NCBI RefSeq assembly: GCF_038725785.1
Contig: NZ_CP109796.1
Span: forward strand, 5,952,501 to 6,016,500
Origin: Termitidicoccus mucosus
Lineage (GTDB): Bacteria > Verrucomicrobiota > Verrucomicrobiia > Opitutales > Opitutaceae
Direction: 5' to 3'
Length of the DNA stretch: 64,000 nt
Each line of letters begins with the position of its first letter. The stretch's first letter is position 1. This document shows, one piece after another, positions 52,869 to 61,192 of the stretch. Under the pieces are notes generated by a model. That model saw nothing but the letters and a program-made list of their open reading frames with translations, was not told the DNA's origin and ran no database searches. The position numbers and the translations under genes were made by a program.

Positions 52869-53388
52869 GATAGGGACGGAAGGCTTGATGTTGATGGTGG
52901 GAAGGAATCAGAAGCGCTTGCCGGGAAAGCCGGGCGCCAAGCTGGAAGATGCCTGGACAGCTAAGAAAAAAGCCGGTCTATGACGAATTCCGCGAGAGTG
53001 CGATGTCCGTGGACCGCGATTGGTTGCCACCCCGCAGGGCGTGGCTCGAAAGTATGGTGATGGCCCCAACCCAAACCCATTCCGGGCGTTGGTGCAAATC
53101 GTGCACGGCTTTTTTTGGGAATTTTTTCTGCAACGATGACGGCGGATGCCGGCATCCGAAAAATCCGTCCTGCGGCGCGCGCTGTCCCGCAGGCAGGGTG
53201 GTTGCAGCGACCGCTGGCCTTGGTATAAATATGACAACTAAAACAATATGATATTCGGGATCCCGGCGCATCCCCGATGCCGGGCAGGAAAACAGGGCGT
53301 ATCGGCGCGGGCAACATTGCCGCCGCATGGCACCCTTCATTGACACCCGGATGAGTTCGGGCCGAACTGAGGAAATTCACATTTTCCC
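52869..53388. other. 520-bp gap without recognisable gene
   Basis: Between the divergent DUF3185 and DinG-like genes. Contains the perfect palindrome GATGCCGGCATC near 53146 and a CCTGCGG...CCGCAGG stem near 53171-53194. A minus-strand open frame (52978-53346) shows no family features. A TTGACA near 53340 could be a -35 for the helicase gene but no good -10 follows. Otherwise nothing seen. Confidence 0.5.
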
Positions 53389-55482
53389 ATGATCGGCCTG
53401 CCAGACGCCTCCGAACCGCTCCCGCCGCATTTCGCGGAGGATGAGCCGCCGCCGCCTTCGCGCGCGCCGGAGCTGGCCGCGCGCATTTTTGCCGAGGGCG
53501 GCGTGTTGCAGGCCGCCCTCGCGCTCGAGCATCGCCCGCAGCAGGAACAGATGGCCCTCGCCGCCGCCGTCGCGATGGCCGCCGACGAGCCGCTGCTTTT
53601 CGAGGCCGGCACCGGCGTCGGCAAATCCCTCGCCTACCTGCTCCCCGGCATCGTGCACGCGATCGACCAGCGCCGCCAGCTCCTCGTCTCCACGCACACC
53701 ATCGCGCTTCAGGAACAGCTCGAAACGAAGGACCTCCCGCTCTGCCGCCGCGTGTTCGCCGCCGATCCCGGGCTCGCGAACTATGCCGCCTTCAAGAGCA
53801 CGGTGCTCGTCGGCAAGTCCAACTACCTTTGCACCACGCGCCTCGCCGCCGCGCTGCGCGACAAGCACGAGCTTTTCGCCACGCCCGAGCACGACGAACT
53901 CCAGCGCATCGCCGCCTGGGCCGAAACCTCCGCCGACGGCCTCCGCCACGAGCTTTCCCCGCCGCCGTCCCCCGAAATATGGGAGATGGTCAACGCCGAT
54001 TCCTCCGCCTGCGCCCGCAAATACTGCGACTGCGAACGCTGCTTCTACCAGCGCGCCCGCGCCCGCCTGGCCAAGGCCAATGTCATCGTCGTCAACCACG
54101 CCCTCCTCTTCGCCCACCTCAACGCCGGCGGCGCCGTCGCGAAAGGCGGCTCGCGCGGCATCCTCTTCCCCGACGATTTTCTCGTGCTCGACGAAGCCCA
54201 CACCATCGCCGATGTCGCCACCGACCACTTCGGCCTGCGCCTCTCCAGCTACGGCGTCGACCGCATGTTGAAATACCTCTACAACCCGAAGAAGAACCGC
54301 GGCCTGCTCAAAAAACACGGCGCGCCCGCGGAGACTCTCCAACTCGTCGCCGACGCGCTCGAAGCCGCGCACCAGTTTTTCACCTTCCTCGCCGAGCGCC
54401 TCCTCGACAAACAACCCGTCGTCCGGGTGCGCTCGCCCGGCGTCGCCGAACCCTGGCTCGACGGCCCCCTCCTCGCGCTCATCAAGGCCGTCCGCACCCT
54501 CGCCGACCGCTTCGACGAGGGCCGCGAACGCGAGGAACTGCTCGAACAATCGCAGAAACTCAAATCCGCGCAGGCCACCCTGCGCAACTTCCTCGGCCTC
54601 GCCGACGACAAGGCCGTTTACTGGCTCGAACGCAGCGGACGCCGCCAGACCATCGTCACCCTGCGCAACGCCCCCATCGACATCGCCCCGCTCCTGCGCG
54701 AGGAGCTGCTCCGGCGCGACACCTCCGTCCTCTTCACCAGCGCCACGCTCGCCATGGGCGGCCGCATCGAGCCCTTCCAGCGACGCATCGGCGCGGAGGA
54801 CGTGCGCGCCGCCGTTGTGCGCTCGCCCTTCGATTACGAACGCCACATGCGCGTTTACGTCGCCTCCGACATCCCGCTGCCCTCGCCGCGCGAGGCCCGC
54901 CTCGCGCTCGATGCGCTCGCCGACTACATCGAGTATTGCACGCTCCGCGTCCCCGGCGGCTCGCTCGTCCTCTTTACCAGCTACAACGACATGCGCCGCG
55001 TGGCCGCCGCCATCGGCCCCGCACTCGCCGCCGCCCGCCGTCCCCTCCTCATGCAGGGTGCCGACTACTCGCGCACCGAACTGGCCCGCCGCATGCGCGC
55101 CGAGGGCAACGCCGTCCTCCTCGGCACCGATTCCTTCTGGACCGGCATCGACGTCCCCGGTCCCGCGCTCTCCCAGGTCATCATCACGCGCCTCCCCTTC
55201 GAAGTCCCCACGCACCCGGTGCTCGAAGCCCGCGCCGAATGGATCCGCGACCAGGGCGGCAATCCCTTCAACGACCTCACGCTGCCCGACGCCCTGGTGA
55301 AATTCCGCCAAGGCGTCGGGCGCCTCATCCGCACCAAGACCGACCGCGGCCTCATCACGGTCCTAGACACGCGCATCCTCGCCAAACCCTACGGTCGCCT
55401 CTTCCTCGAAAGCCTCCCGCATGCCCGTTTCACGCGCCTTACCCGTGAAAATCGCGACGCCGAATTTCGTCCTTTTGCCTGA
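53389..55482 (+). CDS. dinG: DinG-like ATP-dependent DNA helicase
   Basis: 697 aa, XPD/DinG superfamily 2 helicase. Walker A 'FEAGTGVGKSLAYLLP' at residues 71-86, motif Ia 'LVSTHTIALQEQLE', Fe-S cluster cysteines in 'CARKYCDCERCF' (~205-216), DEAH box 'FLVLDEAHTIADVA', motif V 'LLGTDSFWTGIDVPGPALSQ', motif VI 'FRQGVGRLIRTKTDRGLITV'. It unwinds DNA 5'-3' in repair and at R-loops. The start is supported by proximity to the first conserved Q-rich segment. 60 bp upstream of the phosphatase gene. Confident. Confidence 0.92.
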   Translation: MIGLPDASEPLPPHFAEDEPPPPSRAPELAARIFAEGGVLQAALALEHRPQQEQMALAAAVAMAADEPLLFEAGTGVGKSLAYLLPGIVHAIDQRRQLLVSTHTIALQEQLETKDLPLCRRVFAADPGLANYAAFKSTVLVGKSNYLCTTRLAAALRDKHELFATPEHDELQRIAAWAETSADGLRHELSPPPSPEIWEMVNADSSACARKYCDCERCFYQRARARLAKANVIVVNHALLFAHLNAGGAVAKGGSRGILFPDDFLVLDEAHTIADVATDHFGLRLSSYGVDRMLKYLYNPKKNRGLLKKHGAPAETLQLVADALEAAHQFFTFLAERLLDKQPVVRVRSPGVAEPWLDGPLLALIKAVRTLADRFDEGREREELLEQSQKLKSAQATLRNFLGLADDKAVYWLERSGRRQTIVTLRNAPIDIAPLLREELLRRDTSVLFTSATLAMGGRIEPFQRRIGAEDVRAAVVRSPFDYERHMRVYVASDIPLPSPREARLALDALADYIEYCTLRVPGGSLVLFTSYNDMRRVAAAIGPALAAARRPLLMQGADYSRTELARRMRAEGNAVLLGTDSFWTGIDVPGPALSQVIITRLPFEVPTHPVLEARAEWIRDQGGNPFNDLTLPDALVKFRQGVGRLIRTKTDRGLITVLDTRILAKPYGRLFLESLPHARFTRLTRENRDAEFRPFA

Positions 55483-55542
55483 CCGCAAACCTGCTACAAA
55501 TTTGCCCCTTCCGTGGTTTCCGGCCGCTCTTCGCAAGCTCCC

Positions 55543-56256
55543 ATGCAACTTCGTTCCGCCGCCCGCACCGATATCGGCAAAGTCCGTCATCACAATGAAG
55601 ATCGACTTCTTTGTGACGACCGGCTGCGCCTCTACGGCGTGGCCGACGGCATCGGCGGCCTTCCGGGCGGCGCTGACGCCGCCCAACTCGCCGTCGAACT
55701 CGTGCAAGTCGGCATCCGCGACCTGGGCGATCTCAGTCAGCTCGCGGACGTCGTCCGCGAAATCAACGACGCCGTCGCCACGCTCGGCCGCCGGGTGAGC
55801 CCGCACTACGGGATCGGCACCACGCTCACCTTCGGCGTGTTTCGCGACGGGTGCCTCGATCTGGCCCACGTCGGCGACTCGCGCTGCTACTGCCTGCGCG
55901 ACGGGAGACTCGCCTGCCTGACGACCGACCATTCTGTGGAGAACGAGGCCCGCGCCAAGGCCGCGCAGGGCCAGCCCTATTGGTATAATCCCTCTCAACG
56001 CAACGCCCTCACTCGCTGCATCGGGCAGCTTGCCGACCTTGAGGTTGACACGCTCCACCGCCGGTTGCAGGACGGCGACCGTTATCTCTTTTGCAGCGAC
56101 GGCATCACGAAGCAGATCGACGAGACCGAGCTGGCCTCCCGGCTGGCCGCCGCCGCGCCTGACGAAATCATCCGCGGGCTGGTGGACCTGGCCAGCCATC
56201 GCGGCGGCTACGACAACGCCACCGCCGTCCTCGTTTTTGTGGACAAGGCGGAGTAA
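55543..56256 (+). CDS. PP2C-type protein serine/threonine phosphatase
   Basis: 237 aa PPM/PP2C phosphatase. Motif 1 'KVRHHNEDRLL', motif 2 'YGVADGIGGLPGG' with the metal-binding Asp, motif 'LAHVGDSRCYCLRDGRLACL', 'LTRCIGQL', 'YLFCSDGITKQI' and the last 'YDNATAVLVF' Asp/Asn are all in place. The enzyme removes phosphate from Ser/Thr with Mn/Mg and often partners a Hanks-type kinase; none is in the window. The ATG at 55543 fits the domain start; a GTG 30 bases upstream is less likely. Followed by a REP palindrome. Confidence 0.92.
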   Translation: MQLRSAARTDIGKVRHHNEDRLLCDDRLRLYGVADGIGGLPGGADAAQLAVELVQVGIRDLGDLSQLADVVREINDAVATLGRRVSPHYGIGTTLTFGVFRDGCLDLAHVGDSRCYCLRDGRLACLTTDHSVENEARAKAAQGQPYWYNPSQRNALTRCIGQLADLEVDTLHRRLQDGDRYLFCSDGITKQIDETELASRLAAAAPDEIIRGLVDLASHRGGYDNATAVLVFVDKAE

Positions 56257-56271
56257 GACCAATTCCCAACG

Positions 56272-56370
56272 ATAATTGGACTTATGGAGGGCCGAGCTCC
56301 TCCGAGGCCATCGCTGGAGAACGTTGCGTATGACCGCGACGGCCTCGGAGGAGCTCGGCCCTCCATAAAT
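56272..56370. repeat. REP-like palindrome, GAGGGCCGAGCTCC family (copy 2)
   Basis: Stem 56283-56313 / 56337-56369 (TATGGAGGGCCGAGCTCCTC and complement). The loop CTGGAGAACGTTGCGTATGA and the leading CCAATT...ATTGGA palindrome match the copy at 4183-4294. Located between convergent PP2C and regulator genes. Confidence 0.9.
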
Positions 56371-56477
56371 CGCGACTTTGGCGATTTTCGGGAAATGATA
56401 TACGCAATTCTAAAGTGGGCGGTTTTAGAGCTATAGATAGGTTGCGCATGGCACGGGCGGGAGGCTTTTTATTGTTG

Positions 56478-57761
56478 TTATGGTGGCTTTATGACCCAAT
56501 CAAATTCCTCCCGGCCGAGCCACTTGTCTGACCTGCCAGAGGGACGGCTTGTGGCGTCGATTTGGAATTTTTTAGGCGACATTCCTGTATGCTTGTTGAA
56601 AACAATCCGGAAATGCCGCAAATCAGTGAAACCACATTGCGCGGCGATATCCGTCAGCGCCATATGCTTATTGGAAGCAGATCTCAGCATCTCGCAGGCT
56701 TTCGCCACACGTAGATTATTAATTATTGCCAGTGGTGGTTGGCCCAACGCTTGGTGAAAACGCACCTCCAGCCAGCGGCGCGAGCGGTTGCTGCGTTGCA
56801 TCAGCCACTCCACGCCGAAGGGTTTATTCAGATGCTCCCGTAACTCGGCCACCAGCCCGGCCACAAGAGGATCGTCGATGGCGAGTGTCTCGGTCGACTT
56901 GCGCGCCACCACGCGCTCAGGCTCGATGAGGGTCAATTCATTATCCAGCGCATGTCCGGCCATGGCGTGGTCGAGAACCGTCGCCGCCGCCCATCCGATC
57001 TTCCAGTCATTGCGGGCGATGCTCGTTAATGAGATACTGCTGAGCTGACAAATGGATGGATCATTATCCACGCCGATGACCGCCACGTCTTCGGGTATGC
57101 GAAGACCGATTGACTCGCACGCATCCACAATCATTGCGGCGCGCGCGTCGGTACAGGCAAATACTCCAACAGGCAGACGCAAACCGCGCAGCCAGCACTC
57201 GAGCTGGCGATGCTGCTCGTGCCAGCCCGCGGACATATGCAACTTGGAATCCACAACGTGGGATTCGCACGTCGCGCCGGTTTGCCGGATCGTTTCGGAG
57301 AAACCAATCAAACGCTGCCGGCTGTACCACATGTTGCTTGTCCCGTAGTAGGCAAGCCTCCTGAACCCCCGCTCCAGCAGATGACAGGCGGCCAGTTTTC
57401 CGATCTGCTGTTGGTTCCCTATTACCGATAGCATCCCCTTGGGGTCAATCAGGGCGGCCAAATTGACCACGGGGAAAGGCAATGAATTCACGATCCGTTT
57501 GTCCGCGGTGCTTACCACATGCGCGATCGCACCGTCAATCCGGGCGTGGCGAAGCCAAGCGATGGACGGGCCGAGAGCCTCTGGCGTGAACGAAAGCTTC
57601 CATCGGCCACAGGTCTTGGCATAATCCAATATTCCATGCCTTGCGCTTTCCACGAATGAAAAACACTGGGTAAAAGCGATATGCACGCGGGCACGGCCCA
57701 GTGGAGGGGGCTTGGCAGCAGGAGGGTTCGCATTGCTCATGGCAAGCATCAGAGGGTTCAA
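56478..57761 (-). CDS. XylR-like regulator (LacI-type sensor plus AraC HTH)
   Basis: 427 aa. Residues ~25-290 form a periplasmic-binding-type sugar sensor ('FSFVESARHGILDYAKTCGR', 'VVNLAALIDPKGMLSVIGNQ', 'PEDVAVIGVDNDPSICQLSS'). The C-terminal ~100 residues are an AraC/XylS double HTH ('SRRWLEVRFHQALGQPPLAI', 'ALTDIAAQCGFTDLRHFRIV', 'FNKHTGMSPKKFQ'). This is the architecture of E. coli XylR and the many XylR-like regulators of Opitutaceae sugar loci. It is divergent from a TonB receptor and GH106 gene, with a direct repeat in the shared region that is a good binding-site candidate. Probably an activator for that locus; the ligand is unknown. Confidence 0.9.
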   Translation of the reverse strand: MNPLMLAMSNANPPAAKPPPLGRARVHIAFTQCFSFVESARHGILDYAKTCGRWKLSFTPEALGPSIAWLRHARIDGAIAHVVSTADKRIVNSLPFPVVNLAALIDPKGMLSVIGNQQQIGKLAACHLLERGFRRLAYYGTSNMWYSRQRLIGFSETIRQTGATCESHVVDSKLHMSAGWHEQHRQLECWLRGLRLPVGVFACTDARAAMIVDACESIGLRIPEDVAVIGVDNDPSICQLSSISLTSIARNDWKIGWAAATVLDHAMAGHALDNELTLIEPERVVARKSTETLAIDDPLVAGLVAELREHLNKPFGVEWLMQRSNRSRRWLEVRFHQALGQPPLAIINNLRVAKACEMLRSASNKHMALTDIAAQCGFTDLRHFRIVFNKHTGMSPKKFQIDATSRPSGRSDKWLGREEFDWVIKPP

Positions 57762-57800
57762 TTGCTTGATTCCCGCAATACCGAGCCTTGATTGTCAATG

Positions 57801-57830
57801 CGCAAAAATGATCATCTCAACGCAAAAATG
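57801..57830 (+). promoter_or_regulatory. Direct-repeat operator candidate for the XylR-like regulator
   Basis: CGCAAAAATG occurs at 57801-57810 and 57821-57830, a spacing of exactly 20 bp (about two DNA turns), as expected for AraC-type proteins binding direct repeats. It lies about 40 bp upstream of the regulator start and 80 bp before the TonB gene start. Confidence 0.6.
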
Positions 57831-57908
57831 TCCCCTGCAATCCCTGCCTTCCCCTCGCTACACAAGCGTCTGTATTTTTCACAACCTGACGCTATTTGCT
57901 TAATCATC

Positions 57909-60900
57909 ATGAACACCCCGACCGCTCCTTCGCTCTGTTATTTTTTATCCGCTACGATAATGGCGGCATCTTGCTTGGTGTGCAGTCCTTGCATTGCCGC
58001 TGATGACGGGCCCGCCAGCAAGGCCGTCCCGTCCCGGACATTGTCGGATGAAGACGAGCGGGCATCGGAAGCCGTCGTGGAATTATCACCATTTGTCGTG
58101 GAAAGCCGCAGGGACCAGGGATATCAAGCATCGAACACGATGTCCGGCACGCGCTTAAATTCAGAACTGGCGGATCTCGCTGCTTCTATTACCGTCATTA
58201 ATAAACAGCAGATTATCGACACCGCATCCATTGATATTAACGACCTGTTCGTCAACGAGGCGAATACCGAAGGAACACGGCAATTCAATGCCACTGCAAC
58301 GGACAGAAATGGCAACGTCGTGGATGCCGGACTGGACCCACAGACCGCAAACCGCGTGCGTGGATTAAGCGCGGCGAACATGGCTGTCAATGGATTTTCC
58401 AGCAAAGTGCCGGTTGACACATATAATGTTGACTCGGTCGAAATCAGCCGGGGGCCCAACTCCAGCATTTTCGGCCTGGGGTCGGCTTCCGGCTCGGTGA
58501 ACATCGTTCCGTCCTACGCAAACCCTTCGCGCAACAGCGGAAATGTCACGGCTCGTATCGATTCCTACGGCGGAACACGAGTGAGTTTTGATATAAACAA
58601 CGCGGTAATCAAGAGGCGGCTCGCGTTTCGAGTGCTGGGATTGCATGAGGAGAGAGGATTCGAACGCAAACCCTCGGTTGACAGGACGAAGCGGATAACG
58701 TTTGCCGTGGCGGCCCGGCCTTTTCGCTGGACCGATATCAAAGCGTCATACGAAAAATACGACAATTTCAACCGCCGCCCAAACACGGTCACCCCGCAGG
58801 ATTTTATCACCGCATGGAAAGCGGCCGGCGCGCCCACATGGGATCCCACGACGTATACTGCGCACGTCGGTGGGACCAGCATCCGCATCCAGACAAACCA
58901 GGAGGCAAATCTTCCGCTTGGGCTGATTGGTTCCACCGCGGGCCAATATACGCGGCCTTCCCTGTATGTTGACAACGGCACCACGGAGCTTTTCATGGTG
59001 AACCGATCGGATAACGGGACCAGCGGGGCGCCGAATCCGTTCGCATACAACTCCCAGGCGCGCATCATGCAAGTCGGCTCAACGCTCCCTCCGCTCTATA
59101 CGGATATCGGTATTTCCGATCAGGCGTTGTATGACTGGACAAGTCAAAATCTTTTGCAACCAAATTCAGCAAGCAGGAAAGCCGAGGTGCTGCGATTGAC
59201 GCTGGAACAGTATCTCATCAACAATGATAAACAAATACTCGCGTTTCAATTCGGATTGTATGATGAGAAAATTAGTGGAACCAGCAGAAATTTCGTCGGC
59301 AGCGGACAGGGCACGCCGCTTAAACTGCTGGTGGATGTGAACGAAAAGCTCTTGAGCGGCGAGCCCAATCCCTACTATTTGCGGCCCTATTTTGGAGGAA
59401 CCGACATTCGCGTTGGATGGCCGGACAACGACACCAATGATTACAGGCTGACCTTGGCATACCAGTTGGATCTCACCAAGTCCAAGGGAATTATCAAATG
59501 GCTGGGAAAGCATCGTCTGAGCGGATATGGCGAATGGATAAAGACCGAGGGCGGGACCCCTGCCGCGCGCGAATACGTGTTGTGGACCGCACCCGGCGCA
59601 ACCCAACCCACGCTCGGGGCCGTTCCAGGATGGCGCTACTATGTTGGCGATGAGCCGGGCGATTACATTGTGCATGCTCCCAATGCGCCGCTTTCCTTTG
59701 TGGGGGCACAAAACCTGACCTACTACAACAAGGCCACCAGGCAATGGCAGACGGATCCCTCGGAAATACGCGACTTGTATTACGCGGGAACCCGCACCCG
59801 CCAGAAAATCGAGACACGCGGGTTTGTCTGGCAGGCATTTTTGTTGAACGACAGGGTGCTGCCCCTCTGGGGCGTCCGCCGGGATACCAGCTCGTCCGTG
59901 GCAAGTGACACCGCGTTGAATGCGGGGAAGATAGACTACGATATCAGTCCCTTGTGGAATTTTTCCGCGGATTGGGAGGAAGCAACGGGGACGACGATGA
60001 CAAAAGGCATCGTGATAAAGCCGTTCCGATTTCTCAGCCTTTATTATAATGAGGCGGATAGCTTCACCCCGGCCATAGCCGCAATCAATATCCTTGGTGA
60101 TCCCATTCCGGGACCCTCAGGCAAGGGGAAGGATTATGGTGTGAGATTTTCCTTATTCAAAGGGCGTGTTGTGCTCGGGGTTAATTTTTACAAGACTTTT
60201 GATGAGAATGTTCGAAAGAGTGATTTGAATGTGATCGGAAACCGCGCACAACTCTTGGATTTTGGTGTTACGGGCGCATCTTTCAATAGTAATTTACGCG
60301 GGAGTGCGACGCGATGGACCCAGGAGGCGCATCCCACGTGGACTGACGAGCAGGTCGCCGTTTCTGTCTCTGAACAGATACAGCTGACGGATGGATTTAT
60401 GGAAAAGATGAGAAACGCCTCGGGCACCTCGGGCAGGGTGTCGGATATCAATGAATCGAGCTCCAAAGGCGTTGAGATTGAAGGCAATATTAATATAAGC
60501 CGGCATTGGACCATTAAATTCTCGGGTGCCGAGATCAAAGCGATAAATTCGAAGATCGGTCCGGCCGCCCAGCAATACATCGATATGAGAATGCCCATAT
60601 GGACCACAATCAAGGATCCCAATACCGGTTACTACTGGTGGACAGCCAGCACTAATCCGACAACTCCACCGAGCGGCGATGCCAACATCCCCATCAACTA
60701 TTACACATCTCAGGTTGGCGCGCCGTATAAACTGGCAATCGCGACGCTGGGCAAGAGTCGTCCGCAGATTCGGAAATATAGGCTGAATATGCTCACAAAC
60801 TACAGGCTGTCCGGCATAACTTCCCACAAATACCTGAGAAACATATCCGTCGGGGGAAGCTTTAGATGGGAGGGCCGCGGCGCGATTGGATACCTCGCGG

Positions 60901-61166
60901 GGCCACCTGATGACGACGGCTTTGTCCGGACCCTGGATCCCAACAAGCCTGTGTACGACAAGGACCATTTCCGGGCGGACCTCAGCCTGTCTTACACAAC
61001 GCGCATGCTTAGGGGCAAGGTGCGGGCGCGCTTCCAGTTGAATGTCCGTGATGTGTTTGAGGACGGGCGTCTCCAACCGATTGCGGTCAATCCCGACGGG
61101 CAGTATTCCATGTTCTCAATCATTGACCCAAGGCAATTCATACTCACAGCCTCCTTCGATTTTTAA
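57909..61166 (+). CDS. TonB-dependent receptor (no regulatory-like domain)
   Basis: 1085 aa. Signal peptide 1-30 ('IMAASCLVCSPCIAADD'). The segment 'VVELSPFVVESRRDQGYQAS' then 'NTMSGTRLNSELADLAASIT' is the TonB-box/plug opening typical of Opitutaceae receptors. The plug continues with 'VRGLSAANMAVNGFSSKVPV' and 'DSVEISRGPNSSIFGLGSAS'. The barrel ends 'RQFILTASFDF', terminal Phe. The ATG at 57909 is chosen because the signal peptide starts there. 26 bp before the GH106 gene, so it probably imports rhamno-oligosaccharides or rhamnose released outside the cell. Regulated by the divergent XylR-like gene (inferred). Confidence 0.92.
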   Translation: MNTPTAPSLCYFLSATIMAASCLVCSPCIAADDGPASKAVPSRTLSDEDERASEAVVELSPFVVESRRDQGYQASNTMSGTRLNSELADLAASITVINKQQIIDTASIDINDLFVNEANTEGTRQFNATATDRNGNVVDAGLDPQTANRVRGLSAANMAVNGFSSKVPVDTYNVDSVEISRGPNSSIFGLGSASGSVNIVPSYANPSRNSGNVTARIDSYGGTRVSFDINNAVIKRRLAFRVLGLHEERGFERKPSVDRTKRITFAVAARPFRWTDIKASYEKYDNFNRRPNTVTPQDFITAWKAAGAPTWDPTTYTAHVGGTSIRIQTNQEANLPLGLIGSTAGQYTRPSLYVDNGTTELFMVNRSDNGTSGAPNPFAYNSQARIMQVGSTLPPLYTDIGISDQALYDWTSQNLLQPNSASRKAEVLRLTLEQYLINNDKQILAFQFGLYDEKISGTSRNFVGSGQGTPLKLLVDVNEKLLSGEPNPYYLRPYFGGTDIRVGWPDNDTNDYRLTLAYQLDLTKSKGIIKWLGKHRLSGYGEWIKTEGGTPAAREYVLWTAPGATQPTLGAVPGWRYYVGDEPGDYIVHAPNAPLSFVGAQNLTYYNKATRQWQTDPSEIRDLYYAGTRTRQKIETRGFVWQAFLLNDRVLPLWGVRRDTSSSVASDTALNAGKIDYDISPLWNFSADWEEATGTTMTKGIVIKPFRFLSLYYNEADSFTPAIAAINILGDPIPGPSGKGKDYGVRFSLFKGRVVLGVNFYKTFDENVRKSDLNVIGNRAQLLDFGVTGASFNSNLRGSATRWTQEAHPTWTDEQVAVSVSEQIQLTDGFMEKMRNASGTSGRVSDINESSSKGVEIEGNINISRHWTIKFSGAEIKAINSKIGPAAQQYIDMRMPIWTTIKDPNTGYYWWTASTNPTTPPSGDANIPINYYTSQVGAPYKLAIATLGKSRPQIRKYRLNMLTNYRLSGITSHKYLRNISVGGSFRWEGRGAIGYLAGPPDDDGFVRTLDPNKPVYDKDHFRADLSLSYTTRMLRGKVRARFQLNVRDVFEDGRLQPIAVNPDGQYSMFSIIDPRQFILTASFDF

Positions 61167-61192
61167 TGGCTGTTTGAGGACAGCGTGGGGAG

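Noticed and set aside
53377-55311. A 644-codon minus-strand open frame opposite the DinG-like gene
   Set aside because: All helicase motifs are on the plus strand; the opposite frame is Gly/Ala/Glu-rich noise.
56422-56434. GTTTTAGAGCTAT, identical to the start of a type II-A CRISPR repeat
   Set aside because: A single copy with no repeat-spacer array and no cas gene nearby; a 13-base match is expected by chance or by REP neighbourhood sequence.
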